From Streptomyces roseifaciens (GTDB lineage Bacteria > Actinomycetota > Actinomycetes > Streptomycetales > Streptomycetaceae): a stretch of 64,000 bases of DNA. The notes under the pieces were generated by a model. The model was not told where the DNA came from. It was given only the letters and a program-made list of their open reading frames with translations, and did no database searches. Positions 55,148 through 64,000 of the stretch are shown here, piece after piece. The stretch covers positions 2,480,001-2,544,000 of the forward strand of contig NZ_LNBE01000004.1 of the NCBI RefSeq assembly GCF_001445655.1, read 5' to 3'. The position numbers were made by a program, and so were the translations under genes. The first letter of the stretch is position 1. Every line of letters starts with the position of its first letter.

Positions 55148-56767
55148 ATGCGTGGAGCCACGCGCGCCCGGTGGGCCGTCTGTGCACTCTCGGCGGCGCT
55201 GGTCGCCGCGGCGGCCGGGTGCGGCGGCAGCGGCAGCGGGGCCGGGGTCGTCCGCTCCTCCTGGGGCGATCCGCAGAACCAGCTGGAGCCGGCCAACACC
55301 AACGAGGTCCAGGGCGGCAAGGTGCTCGCCATGATCTTCCGCGGGCTCAAGCGCTACGACCCCCGCAGCGGCGCCGCCGAGAACATGCTGGCCGAGCAGA
55401 TCGAGACCGCCGACCAGCAGAACTTCACCATCACCCTCAAGGACGGCTGGACCTTCTCCAACGGCGAGAAGGTCACCTCGAAGTCCTTCGTGGACGCCTG
55501 GAACTACGCGGCCCTCGTCGACAACAAGCAGAAGAACGCCTCCTTCTTCGAGTACGTCGACGGCTACGACAAGGTCCACCCGTCGAGCGGGTCCGCCACC
55601 GCCAGGACCCTCTCCGGGCTCGTCGTCAAGGACGACCGGACCTTCACGGTCAAGCTGAGCACCAAGTTCTCCACGTGGCCCGACACCCTCGGCTACGCCG
55701 CCTACGCCCCGCTGCCCCGGGCCTTCTTCGACGACCACGCGGCCTGGCTGAAGAAGCCCGTCGGCAACGGCCCGTACACCGTCGACTCCTACGCCAAGGG
55801 CTCGGCGATGAAGCTCACCAAGTGGGAGGGCTACCCGGGCGACGACAAGGCGCGCAACAGCGGCGTGGAGCTGCGCGTCTACACCGACAACAACACCGCG
55901 TACACCGACCTGCAGGCCGGCAACCTCGACCTGGTCGACGACATCCCCAGCGCCCAGCTCAAGAACGTGAAGAACGACCTGGGTGACCGCTACATCAACC
56001 AGCCCGCCGGCATCATCCAGACCCTCGTCTTCCCCATGTACGACGCGAACTGGACGAAGAGCGGCATGGAGAAGGTCCGCCGCGGGCTGTCCATGGCGAT
56101 CAACCGCGAGCAGATCACCGACCAGATCTACCACAAGACCCGCACCCCGGCGACGGACTGGACCTCACCGGCCCTCGGCGGCCAGGGCGGCTACAAGGCC
56201 GGGCTGTGCGGGGACGCCTGCACGTTCGACGCCGCCGCCGCGAAGCAGCTCATCCAGGACGGCGGGGGACTGCCCGGCGGCCGGATCACCCTCACCTCGA
56301 ACGTCGACACCGGTTCGCACCGGGTGTGGCTGGACGCCGTCTGCAACAGCATCAACAACGCCCTCGGCAACGACAACGCCTGCGTCGTCAACCCGGTCGG
56401 CACGTTCGCGGACTTCCGCAACCAGATCTCCGAGCACCGCCTCAGCAACCCCTTCCGCTCCGGCTGGCAGATGGACTACCCGCTGATCCAGAACTTCCTC
56501 CAGCCGCTCTACTACACGGACGCCTCCTCCAACTACGGGAAGTTCAGCGACCCGGAGTTCGACCGGCTCGTGGACGAGGCCAACGCCGAGCGCTCCCAGG
56601 ACGCGGCCAACACCAAGTTCCACGACGCGGAGCGGATCCTCGCCCGGGTGATGCCCGCCATCCCGCTCTGGTACCAGAACGGCAGCGCCGGCTACTCCGA
56701 GCGGATCTCCGACGTCACGCTCAACCCGTTCAGCGTTCCGGTCTACGAGCAGATCAAGGTGGGCTGA
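55148..56767 (+). CDS. Oligopeptide-binding lipoprotein, transporter 2
   Basis: This 539-aa family-5 binding protein has a lipoprotein signal with AAAGC (C25). Motifs are SSWGDPQNQLEPANTNEVQGGKVLAMIFRGL, GWTFSNGEKVTSKSFVDAW, VGNGPYTVDSYAKGSAMKLTKW, RRGLSMAINREQITDQIY and WQMDYPLIQNFLQPLYY. It is only distantly similar to the protein of transporter 1, so its ligands probably differ. ATG 55148 has GGAGGAGG upstream. Confidence 0.93.
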   Translation: MRGATRARWAVCALSAALVAAAAGCGGSGSGAGVVRSSWGDPQNQLEPANTNEVQGGKVLAMIFRGLKRYDPRSGAAENMLAEQIETADQQNFTITLKDGWTFSNGEKVTSKSFVDAWNYAALVDNKQKNASFFEYVDGYDKVHPSSGSATARTLSGLVVKDDRTFTVKLSTKFSTWPDTLGYAAYAPLPRAFFDDHAAWLKKPVGNGPYTVDSYAKGSAMKLTKWEGYPGDDKARNSGVELRVYTDNNTAYTDLQAGNLDLVDDIPSAQLKNVKNDLGDRYINQPAGIIQTLVFPMYDANWTKSGMEKVRRGLSMAINREQITDQIYHKTRTPATDWTSPALGGQGGYKAGLCGDACTFDAAAAKQLIQDGGGLPGGRITLTSNVDTGSHRVWLDAVCNSINNALGNDNACVVNPVGTFADFRNQISEHRLSNPFRSGWQMDYPLIQNFLQPLYYTDASSNYGKFSDPEFDRLVDEANAERSQDAANTKFHDAERILARVMPAIPLWYQNGSAGYSERISDVTLNPFSVPVYEQIKVG

Positions 56768-56773
56768 CGTCCC

Positions 56774-57697
56774 ATGGGACGGTACGTGGTCCGGCGGCTG
56801 CTCCAGATGGTCCCGGTGTTCATCGGCAGCACGTTCCTGATCTTCTTCATGGTCTACGCCCTGGGCGACCCCGTGGCCGCCCTCTTCGGCGACAAGGCGC
56901 CCGACCCCGCGACCGCCGCCCGCATCCGCCAGGAGCTCTACCTCGACGAGCCCCTGTGGAAGCAGTACGCGCACTACATGGGCCAGATCCTCTCGGGCGA
57001 CTTCGGAACGGCCTTCAACGGCCAGCCGGTCACCGAGCTGATGGCCGACGCCTTCCCCGTCACCCTCCGGCTCACGCTCGTGGCGATCCTCTTCGAGATC
57101 GTCATCGGCATCACCCTCGGCGTCCTCAGCGGCCTGCGGCGCGGCCGCTCCGCCGACACCACCGTGCTCCTGCTGACCCTGATCGTCGTCTCCATCCCGA
57201 CCTTCGTCAGCGGCTACGTGCTGCAGTACCTCTTCGGGGTCAAATGGGGGATCGTCTCGCCGTCCGTGTCCCCCGAGGCGCCCTTCGACGAGCTGCTGCT
57301 GCCCGGCATCGTCCTCGCCCTGACCTCCCTCGCCTACGTCACCCGCCTCTCGCGCACCTCCATCGCCGAGAACTCCCGCGCCGACTACGTCCGCACGGCC
57401 GTCGCCAAGGGCCTGCCGCGCCGCCGCGTCGTCACCCGGCACCTGCTGCGCAACTCCCTCATCCCCGTCGTCACCTTCATCGGCACCGACATCGGCGCGC
57501 TGATGGGCGGGGCCATCGTCACCGAGCGGATCTTCAACATCCACGGCGTCGGCTTCCAGCTCTACCAGGGCATCCTGCGGCAGAACTCGCCCACCGTCGT
57601 CGGCTTCGTGACCATCCTCGTCATCGTCTTCCTGCTGGCGAACCTGTTCGTCGACCTCCTCTACGCCGTGCTCGACCCGAGGATCCGCTATGCCTGA
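56774..57697 (+). CDS. Peptide ABC permease, transporter 2 (OppB/DppB type)
   Basis: This 307-aa, six-helix protein starts GRYVVRRLLQMVPVFIGSTFLIFFMVYALGDP and has the EAA loop DYVRTAVAKGLPRRRVVTRHLLRNSLIPVVT. It is the same length as its counterpart in transporter 1. It begins 6 nt after the binding-protein stop and overlaps the next gene by 8 nt. Confidence 0.95.
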   Translation: MGRYVVRRLLQMVPVFIGSTFLIFFMVYALGDPVAALFGDKAPDPATAARIRQELYLDEPLWKQYAHYMGQILSGDFGTAFNGQPVTELMADAFPVTLRLTLVAILFEIVIGITLGVLSGLRRGRSADTTVLLLTLIVVSIPTFVSGYVLQYLFGVKWGIVSPSVSPEAPFDELLLPGIVLALTSLAYVTRLSRTSIAENSRADYVRTAVAKGLPRRRVVTRHLLRNSLIPVVTFIGTDIGALMGGAIVTERIFNIHGVGFQLYQGILRQNSPTVVGFVTILVIVFLLANLFVDLLYAVLDPRIRYA

Positions 57698-58679
57698 ACC
57701 CGAGCCGAAGGAGCCCGGGAGCCTCGCCCCGGACGAGGCCGTCACCCCCGGGGGCGGCGGGGCGATGTCCCTGGCCACGACCGATGCGGAGACCCTGGAG
57801 GACGGCCCGCTCCCCGGCGCCCCCACGAGCGGCAAGGCCCGCAGCCTGTGGTCCGACGCCTGGCACGACCTGCGGCGCAACCCCGTCTTCCTGGTCTCCG
57901 CGCTGATCATCGTCTTCCTCGTGCTGATCGCCCTGTGGCCCGGGCTGATCGCGAGCGGGAACCCCCTCCAGTGCGACCTCGCCAAGGCCCAGGAGGGCTC
58001 CCAGCCCGGCCACCCCTTCGGCTTCGACACCCAGGGCTGCGACGTCTACACCCGCACGGTCCACGGCGCCCGCGCCTCCATCACCGTCGGCATCTGCGCC
58101 ACCGCCGGCGCCGCCCTGCTCGGCAGCGTGCTCGGCGGGCTCGCCGGCTTCTTCGGGGGCTGGTGGGACGCGCTGCTCTCCCGGATCGCCGACGTCTTCT
58201 TCGGCATCCCCATCATCCTGGGCGGCCTGGTCTTCCTCTCGGTGGTCACCAGCGGCTCGCTGTGGCCCGTCGTCGGCTTCATCGTGCTGCTCGGCTGGCC
58301 GCAGATCTCCCGCATCGCCCGCGGCTCCGTCGTCACCGCCAAGCAGCACGACTACGTCCAGGCGGCGCGGGCCCTCGGGGCGGGCAGTTCGCGCCTGCTG
58401 CTGCGGCACATCGCGCCGAACGCCGTCGCCCCCGTCATCGTCGTCGCGACCATCGCCCTCGGCACGTACATCGCCCTGGAGGCCACGCTGTCCTTCCTGG
58501 GCGTCGGCCTCAAACCGCCCACCGTGTCCTGGGGCATCGACATCTCCAACGCCTCCACCCAGATCCGCAACGCCCCCCACATGCTGCTGTGGCCCGCGGG
58601 CGCACTGAGCATCACGGTGCTGGCGTTCATCATGCTCGGCGACGCGGTCCGCGACGCCCTCGACCCCAAACTGCGCTGA
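57690..58679 (+). CDS. Peptide ABC permease, transporter 2 (OppC/DppC type)
   Basis: This 329-aa protein has a long acidic, Gly/Pro-rich cytosolic N-terminus (about 1-60), then six helices. DppC motifs are FGFDTQGCDVYTRTVHGARASITVG, the EAA loop HDYVQAARALGAGSSRLLLRHIAPNAVAPVI, SFLGVGLKPPTVSWGIDI and GDAVRDALDPKLR. The Cys pair C.. in NPLQCDLAKAQ...TQGCD falls in the first periplasmic loop and could form a disulfide. Confidence 0.94.
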   Translation: MPEPEPKEPGSLAPDEAVTPGGGGAMSLATTDAETLEDGPLPGAPTSGKARSLWSDAWHDLRRNPVFLVSALIIVFLVLIALWPGLIASGNPLQCDLAKAQEGSQPGHPFGFDTQGCDVYTRTVHGARASITVGICATAGAALLGSVLGGLAGFFGGWWDALLSRIADVFFGIPIILGGLVFLSVVTSGSLWPVVGFIVLLGWPQISRIARGSVVTAKQHDYVQAARALGAGSSRLLLRHIAPNAVAPVIVVATIALGTYIALEATLSFLGVGLKPPTVSWGIDISNASTQIRNAPHMLLWPAGALSITVLAFIMLGDAVRDALDPKLR

Positions 58680-58690
58680 GGAGCGGGCGG

Positions 58691-59707
58691 ATGACACAGC
58701 CCACCGGAAAGGCGGACACCGCCGTACCCCTGCTGGACGTGCGCGACCTGCACGTGGAGTTCCGGACCCGGGACGGCGTCGCCAAGGCCGTCAACGGCGT
58801 CAGCTACAGCGTCCGCGCCGGGGAGACGCTCGCCGTGCTGGGGGAGTCCGGCTCGGGCAAGTCGGTGACCGCGCAGGCCGTCATGGGCATCCTCGACTCC
58901 CCGCCCGGCCACGTCACCGGCGGCGAGGTCCTCTTCCGCGGCCAGGACCTGCTCACGATGGGCGGGGAGGCCCGGCGCCGGATCCGCGGCTCCAAGCTGT
59001 CGATGATCTTCCAGGACGCGCTCTCGGCCCTCAACCCCGTGATGAGCGTGGGCGCCCAGCTCGGCGAGATGTTCTCCGTCCACGACGGCATGACCCGCAA
59101 GGACTCCCGGGACAAGGCCGTCCAGCTGATGGAACGCGTGCGCATCCCCGCCGCGGCCGAACGCGCCGGCGACTACCCGCACCAGTTCTCCGGCGGCATG
59201 CGCCAGCGCATCATGATCGCCATGGCGCTGGCGCTGGAGCCGGACCTCGTCATCGCCGACGAACCCACCACCGCCCTCGACGTCACCGTCCAGGCCCAGG
59301 TCATGGACCTGCTCGCGGAGCTGCAGCGCGAGTACAACATGGGCCTGATCCTCATCACCCACGACCTGGGCGTGGTCGCGGACGTCGCCGACAGGATCGC
59401 CGTGATGTACGCCGGGCGGATCGTCGAGACCGCCCCCGTCCACCAGCTGTACGCCGCGCCCGCCCACCCGTACACCGCCGGCCTGCTCGGCTCCATCCCG
59501 CGCCTGGATCACAAGGGCAAGGAGCTCTACGCCATCAAGGGCCTGCCGCCCAGCCTCACCGACATCCCCGCCGGCTGCCCGTTCAACCCGCGCTGCCCGC
59601 GTGCCCAGGCCGTCTGCCGCACCGACCGGCCGCCGCTCTTCGACGTCGCCCCCGGGCGCGCCAGCGCCTGCCACTTCTGGAAGGAGACCCTCGAAGATGC
59701 CGGGTAA
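58691..59707 (+). CDS. Peptide ABC ATPase, transporter 2 (OppD type)
   Basis: This 338-aa ATPase has Walker A GESGSGKS (51-58), signature [15 protein letters not shown], Walker [15 protein letters not shown]-loop [13 protein letters not shown] and oligo-[17 protein letters not shown]. It is very similar to the OppD-type ATPase of transporter 1 but lacks the Lys/Ala extension. The ATG at 58691 lies 11 nt after the upstream stop; the long in-frame opening before it is a shadow of the permease gene. Confidence 0.95.
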   Translation: MTQPTGKADTAVPLLDVRDLHVEFRTRDGVAKAVNGVSYSVRAGETLAVLGESGSGKSVTAQAVMGILDSPPGHVTGGEVLFRGQDLLTMGGEARRRIRGSKLSMIFQDALSALNPVMSVGAQLGEMFSVHDGMTRKDSRDKAVQLMERVRIPAAAERAGDYPHQFSGGMRQRIMIAMALALEPDLVIADEPTTALDVTVQAQVMDLLAELQREYNMGLILITHDLGVVADVADRIAVMYAGRIVETAPVHQLYAAPAHPYTAGLLGSIPRLDHKGKELYAIKGLPPSLTDIPAGCPFNPRCPRAQAVCRTDRPPLFDVAPGRASACHFWKETLEDAG

Positions 59708-60737
59708 CGGCGAGGCCATTCTGGAGGTGCGGGACCTGGTCAAGCACTACCCGCTCACCCGGGGCATCCTCTTCAAGAAGCAGATCGGGGCCGTGCACGC
59801 CGTCGACGGCGTCTCCTTCGACCTGCGGCGCGGCGAGACGCTGGGGATCGTGGGCGAGTCCGGCTGCGGCAAGTCCACCGTCGCGAAGCTCCTCGTGCAC
59901 CTGGAGCGCCCCACGTCCGGGCGGATCCTCTACAAGGGCGAGGACATCACGAGGCTGTCCGGACGCGCGCTGAAGGCCGTCCGGCGCAACATCCAGATGG
60001 TCTTCCAGGACCCGTACACCTCGCTCAACCCGCGGATGACCGTCGGCGACATCATCGGCGAGCCCTACGACATCCACCCCGAGGTGGCGCCCAAGGGCGA
60101 CCGGCGCAAGAGGGTGCAGGAGCTGCTCGACGTCGTCGGCCTCAACCCCGAGTACATCAACCGCTATCCGCACCAGTTCTCCGGCGGCCAGCGCCAGCGC
60201 ATCGGCATCGCGCGGGGGCTCGCCCTGCGGCCCGAGGTGATCGTCGCCGACGAGCCCGTCTCGGCGCTGGACGTCTCCGTCCAGGCCCAGGTCGTCAACC
60301 TCCTGGAACGGCTGCAGGCCGAGTTCGACCTGGCGTACGTCTTCATCGCCCACGACCTGTCGGTGGTCCGGCACATCTCGGACCGGGTCGCGGTGATGTA
60401 CCTCGGGCGGTTCGCCGAAGCGGGCACGGACACCCAGATCTACGAGCACGCCACGCACCCGTACACGCAGGCCCTGCTGTCGGCCGTGCCCGTCCCGGAC
60501 CCGCGGGCGCGGGAGGGCCGCGAGCGCATCATCCTCACCGGGGACGTGCCCTCGCCGGCCCACCCGCCGTCGGGGTGCCGGTTCCGCACGCGGTGCTGGA
60601 AGGCCCAGGAGAAGTGCGCGCGGGTCGTACCGCCGCTGGAGATCCCGGACTGGTTCCTGGAGGGCGCCGGCCCGGAGGCGCACGCGTCGGCGTGCCACTA
60701 CGCGGAGGAACGCGTGTCGCCGGCCGACGACCTCTGA
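59697..60737 (+). CDS. Peptide ABC ATPase, transporter 2 (OppF type)
   Basis: This 346-aa ATPase has Walker A GESGCGKS (53-60), [20 protein letters not shown], signature [15 protein letters not shown], Walker [14 protein letters not shown] and [14 protein letters not shown]. The ATG at 59697 overlaps the previous gene by 11 nt and has AAGGAGA upstream. It is nearly identical in its core to the OppF-type ATPase of transporter 1, as expected from cassette duplication. It ends 14 nt from the convergent transporter 3. Confidence 0.95.
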   Translation: MPGNGEAILEVRDLVKHYPLTRGILFKKQIGAVHAVDGVSFDLRRGETLGIVGESGCGKSTVAKLLVHLERPTSGRILYKGEDITRLSGRALKAVRRNIQMVFQDPYTSLNPRMTVGDIIGEPYDIHPEVAPKGDRRKRVQELLDVVGLNPEYINRYPHQFSGGQRQRIGIARGLALRPEVIVADEPVSALDVSVQAQVVNLLERLQAEFDLAYVFIAHDLSVVRHISDRVAVMYLGRFAEAGTDTQIYEHATHPYTQALLSAVPVPDPRAREGRERIILTGDVPSPAHPPSGCRFRTRCWKAQEKCARVVPPLEIPDWFLEGAGPEAHASACHYAEERVSPADDL

Positions 60738-60751
60738 GTGCCCGCGCCCCG

Positions 60752-61792
<1,041 letters not shown>

Positions 61793-61804
61793 GGTCGCTG
61801 CTCC

Positions 61805-62821
61805 TCAGCCGAGCCGGGGTCGGATCTGCTCCGCGTACACGCTGCGCTGCCGCTCCTCCCCGAGGTGGCAGGCCGCCCCCCGGCCGGGCGGCAGGGACGG
61901 TTGCTCCGTGCGGCAGCGGTCCTCCGCCACGTCGGCGGCGTACGCGCAGCGCGGGTGGAAGGGACAGCCGGGCGGTGGGGCCAGCAGGCTGGGCGGGGTG
62001 CCGGGGATGGGGGTGAGCGGCTGCCCTACGTCGGAGGAGAGCCGGGGCATGGAGCCCAGCAGGCCCCAGGTGTACGGGTGCCGGGGCGCCCGCAGCACCT
62101 CCCGCACGGGCCCCTGTTCGACGGCCCGCCCGGCGTACATCACCAGCAGGTCGTCCACGGTGCCGGCGACGACGCCCAGGTCGTGGGTGACGAGGACGAT
62201 GGCCGCGCCGGTCTGCTGCTGGAGCTCCTTGAGCAGGTCGAGGATCTGGGCCTGCACGGTGACGTCGAGCGCGGTCGTCGGCTCGTCGGCGATGAGCAGC
62301 TCGGGGTCGCAGACCAGCGCCATCGCGATCATCGCGCGCTGCCGCATCCCGCCGGAGAACTGGTGGGGGTAGTCGTCCACGCGCAGCGCCGGATCGGTGA
62401 TGCCGACCCGGCGCAGCATCTCGACCGCCCGCAGCCGGGCCTCCCGCCGGGAGGCGCCGGTGTGCTTGCGGTACGGCTCGGCGATCTGCCGGCCGACGGT
62501 GTAGTAGGGGGAGAGGGCGGTGAGCGAGTCCTGGAAGACCATCGCCACCTTGTTCCCGCGCAGCTTCTCCAGGACGGACTCCGGCGCCCCGGTCAGCTCC
62601 TGCCCGTCGAGCCGGACCTCGCCGCGGATCTCGGTGGTGCGCGGGTCGTGCAGCCCGAGCACGGCGAGGTTGGTGACGGACTTCCCGGAGCCGGACTCGC
62701 CGACGATGCCGAGCGTGCGGCCGCGCTCCAGGGTGAAGGACAGGCCGTCGACGGCCCGTACGGTGCCGTCCTCGGTGGCGAAGCGCACGTACAGGTCGCG
62801 CACGGAGAGGAAGGGGGTCAA
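61805..62821 (-). CDS. Peptide ABC ATPase, transporter 3 (OppD type)
   Basis: This 338-aa ATPase starts at TTG 62821, supported by AGGAG 7 nt upstream; the frame stays open far beyond it, but that part is antisense-like shadow of the permease. Walker A is GESGSGKS (41-48), signature [15 protein letters not shown], Walker [15 protein letters not shown]-loop [13 protein letters not shown] and oligo-[21 protein letters not shown]. It lies in an operon 17 nt downstream of the permease. Confidence 0.94.
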   Translation of the reverse strand: MTPFLSVRDLYVRFATEDGTVRAVDGLSFTLERGRTLGIVGESGSGKSVTNLAVLGLHDPRTTEIRGEVRLDGQELTGAPESVLEKLRGNKVAMVFQDSLTALSPYYTVGRQIAEPYRKHTGASRREARLRAVEMLRRVGITDPALRVDDYPHQFSGGMRQRAMIAMALVCDPELLIADEPTTALDVTVQAQILDLLKELQQQTGAAIVLVTHDLGVVAGTVDDLLVMYAGRAVEQGPVREVLRAPRHPYTWGLLGSMPRLSSDVGQPLTPIPGTPPSLLAPPPGCPFHPRCAYAADVAEDRCRTEQPSLPPGRGAACHLGEERQRSVYAEQIRPRLG

Positions 62822-62838
62822 CTGCGGTCTCCTGACGG

Positions 62839-63816
62839 CTAGGCGAGCCGCACGCGCGGGTCGATGACGGCGTAGGCGGCGTCCACCACGATGTTGGCGA
62901 CGACGATCGCCGTGCAGCCGACGAGCATCACCGCCATCAGGGTCGGCAGGTCGGTCTCGCTCACCGAGGACACCGCGAGCCGGCCCAGGCCGTGCAGGCT
63001 GAAGGTGAACTCGGTGATGATCGCGCCGCCGAAGAGCGACCCGAGGTCGATGCCGAAGATGGTGACGATGGGCGCGAGGGCGCCCCGCCAGGCGTAGTGG
63101 AAGAAGACGGCGCGCCGGCCCAGCCCCTTGGCGCGGGCCGCGCGCACGTGGTCCTCGCCGAGCTGCTCGATCATCTGGGAGCGCGTCATCCGGCTGTAGT
63201 TGGCGATGAAGATGATGGACAGCACCAGCCAGGGGATGAGCATGCCGGTGAACCACTTCACCGGGTCCTCGGTGATGGGGTGGTAGGCCGGGTTGTCCAT
63301 CCAGTGCAGCCCGCTGACGAGCACGGCCAGGGCGATGACGCCGACGAAGTAGATCTGCAGGGCGTTGCCGACGAGGGACAGGGAGCTGAAGAACTTGTCG
63401 ATCCAGGTCCCGCGGAAGGCGGCGGCGATCATGCCGATGCCGACGCCGACGACGAGGAAGACGGCGGCCCCGCCGAGCGTGATGGACAGGGTCGTGGGGA
63501 AGCGGTCCACGATGGTGCCCCACACCGGCTGCTGGTTGGAGAACGAGTAGCCGAAGCAGGGCGCCGGGCAGTGGCCGACGGTGAAGTCGCGGCCGGTGAA
63601 GATGCCCGCCATGTAGTGCCAGTACTGCACGGGCACCGGCTCGTCCAGACCGAGGTTCTTGTTGATCAGGGCGATGGCGTCCGGGGTGCAGTTCTTGCCG
63701 CAGGACATCAGGGCCGGCTGGGAGGGCAGTGCGAAGAACAGGGCGAAGGTGATCGCGCTGATCAGCACGATGATGACGAGGGCGCCGAGCGAGCGGCGCG
63801 CGAGGAAGCGCAGCAT
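62839..63816 (-). CDS. Peptide ABC permease, transporter 3 (OppB/DppB type)
   Basis: This 325-aa permease starts MLRFLARRSLGALVIIVLISAITFALFFALP. Its extended first periplasmic loop has four Cys (LMSCGKNCTPD and VGHCPAPCFGY), which may form disulfides. The EAA loop is DHVRAARAKGLGRRAVFFHYAWRGALAPIVT and the C-terminus DAAYAVIDPRVRLA. It begins 21 nt after the binding-protein gene. No OppC-type partner is visible; it may lie upstream of the binding-protein gene beyond the window. Confidence 0.93.
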   Translation of the reverse strand: MLRFLARRSLGALVIIVLISAITFALFFALPSQPALMSCGKNCTPDAIALINKNLGLDEPVPVQYWHYMAGIFTGRDFTVGHCPAPCFGYSFSNQQPVWGTIVDRFPTTLSITLGGAAVFLVVGVGIGMIAAAFRGTWIDKFFSSLSLVGNALQIYFVGVIALAVLVSGLHWMDNPAYHPITEDPVKWFTGMLIPWLVLSIIFIANYSRMTRSQMIEQLGEDHVRAARAKGLGRRAVFFHYAWRGALAPIVTIFGIDLGSLFGGAIITEFTFSLHGLGRLAVSSVSETDLPTLMAVMLVGCTAIVVANIVVDAAYAVIDPRVRLA

Positions 63817-63837
63817 GGTCCGCCGTCCGGGGGAGCG

Positions 63838-64000
63838 TTACTTGACGTAGACGCCGGTCGGGTCGACGGTTCCGTAGACCGGCTGGTAGCGGACTCCGCC
63901 CAGGTTCGAGCCCCACAGGGAGAACTGGGTGTTGTAGAAGGTCGGCACGCCGGGCACGTCCTCGGTGAGGATCTTGTCGGCGAGCTTCTGCCACTCGGGC
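63838..64000 (-). CDS. Oligopeptide-binding protein, transporter 3 (3' end only)
   Basis: Only the last 54 codons are inside the window. They read WQKLADKILTEDVPGVPTFYN.., ending with DPTGVYVK-stop. The spacing W..LADKI..P.....YN.QF.....NLGGV matches the C-terminus of family-5 solute-binding proteins. It is the first visible gene of the minus-strand operon (binding protein, permease, ATPase, ATPase). Confidence 0.85.
   Translation of the reverse strand, partial: PEWQKLADKILTEDVPGVPTFYNTQFSLWGSNLGGVRYQPVYGTVDPTGVYVK

Noticed and set aside
57848..59707. A 619-aa frame suggesting an N-terminal extension of the transporter 2 OppD ATPase
   Set aside because: The extension lies over the OppC permease gene in another frame and is Arg/His-rich nonsense. 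ATG 58691 with the normal start of the family is convincing.
61805..63994. A 729-aa frame suggesting a permease-ATPase fusion in transporter 3
   Set aside because: Only the part after TTG 62821 has ATPase similarity and it has its own ribosome site. The remainder is an out-of-frame shadow of the permease and binding-protein genes.

Overview
The window is a gene-dense, very GC-rich stretch of actinobacterial chromosome, almost certainly from a Streptomyces. Signs of this are the strong G/C bias at third codon positions, frequent GTG and TTG starts, a WhiB-like (Wbl) regulator, serine/threonine kinases with PQQ-type beta-propellers, SpoIIE-type phosphatases fused to anti-sigma-like ATPases, an XRE/DUF5753 plus DUF397-type pair, and BldK/Opp-type peptide transporters. 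No rRNA, tRNA, CRISPR array, insertion sequence or prophage was seen. The content looks like chromosomal core plus regulatory families, not a mobile island.

Layout. 1-4.9 kb: two tandem membrane Ser/Thr kinases with extracytoplasmic propellers (the first lacks its 5' end). 4.9-10.7 kb (minus strand): catalase, a GAF-SpoIIE-ATPase phosphatase, a SAM methyltransferase and a DUF402 protein. 10.8-19.6 kb: central-carbon and regulatory genes: class II fumarase, a secreted SGNH esterase with a ricin-type lectin tail, class I fumarase, a DUF1707 protein, a WblI-like protein, class II fructose-1,6-bisphosphatase (glpX), a DUF4245 protein and a nitroreductase. 19.8-26.5 kb: xseA-xseB, an APC permease, ispH, polyphosphate glucokinase, a small membrane protein and ychF. 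26.6-31.6 kb: a Uma2-type protein, a Tat/lipoprotein-type beta-carbonic anhydrase, a GntR regulator followed by an amino-acid permease, and a SPOR-like small protein. 31.7-37.9 kb: MutT, then a signalling cluster (stand-alone ATPase, PAS-PAS-GAF-SpoIIE-ATPase phosphatase, degenerate ATPase) and the XRE regulator with two nearly identical 63-aa DUF397-like partners. 38-46.4 kb: an unusual solute-binding lipoprotein, an sdh operon of the mycobacterial Sdh1 type and a TPM-domain membrane protein. 46.8-48.7 kb: typA. 49.1-64 kb: three oligopeptide ABC transporter systems, two complete and head-to-tail on the plus strand, the third convergent on the minus strand and cut by the window edge.

How the genes work together. 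Two fumarases, succinate dehydrogenase, fructose bisphosphatase and polyphosphate glucokinase form a central-metabolism neighbourhood. The phosphatase/ATPase proteins look like partner-switching (RsbU/RsbW-like) control of sigma factors. The peptide transporters at the right end lie next to typA and sdh, the neighbourhood where Streptomyces bldK-type systems occur, so they may import peptides as nutrients or developmental signals.

The most interesting non-gene signals are: ten start codons sitting 6-8 nt after a TANNNT box (leaderless transcripts), one of them a 25-codon leader peptide coupled by ATGA to the SPOR-like gene; several perfect palindromes in promoters; a tandem 22-bp hairpin repeat in the ychF leader; a repeat of intergenic type absorbed in frame into a kinase linker; a Cys/His array in the SDH membrane subunit compatible with a Rieske-type cluster; and an EF-hand-like calcium loop placed directly behind a lipobox. 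Domain boundaries are estimates made by eye, and no database search was possible.
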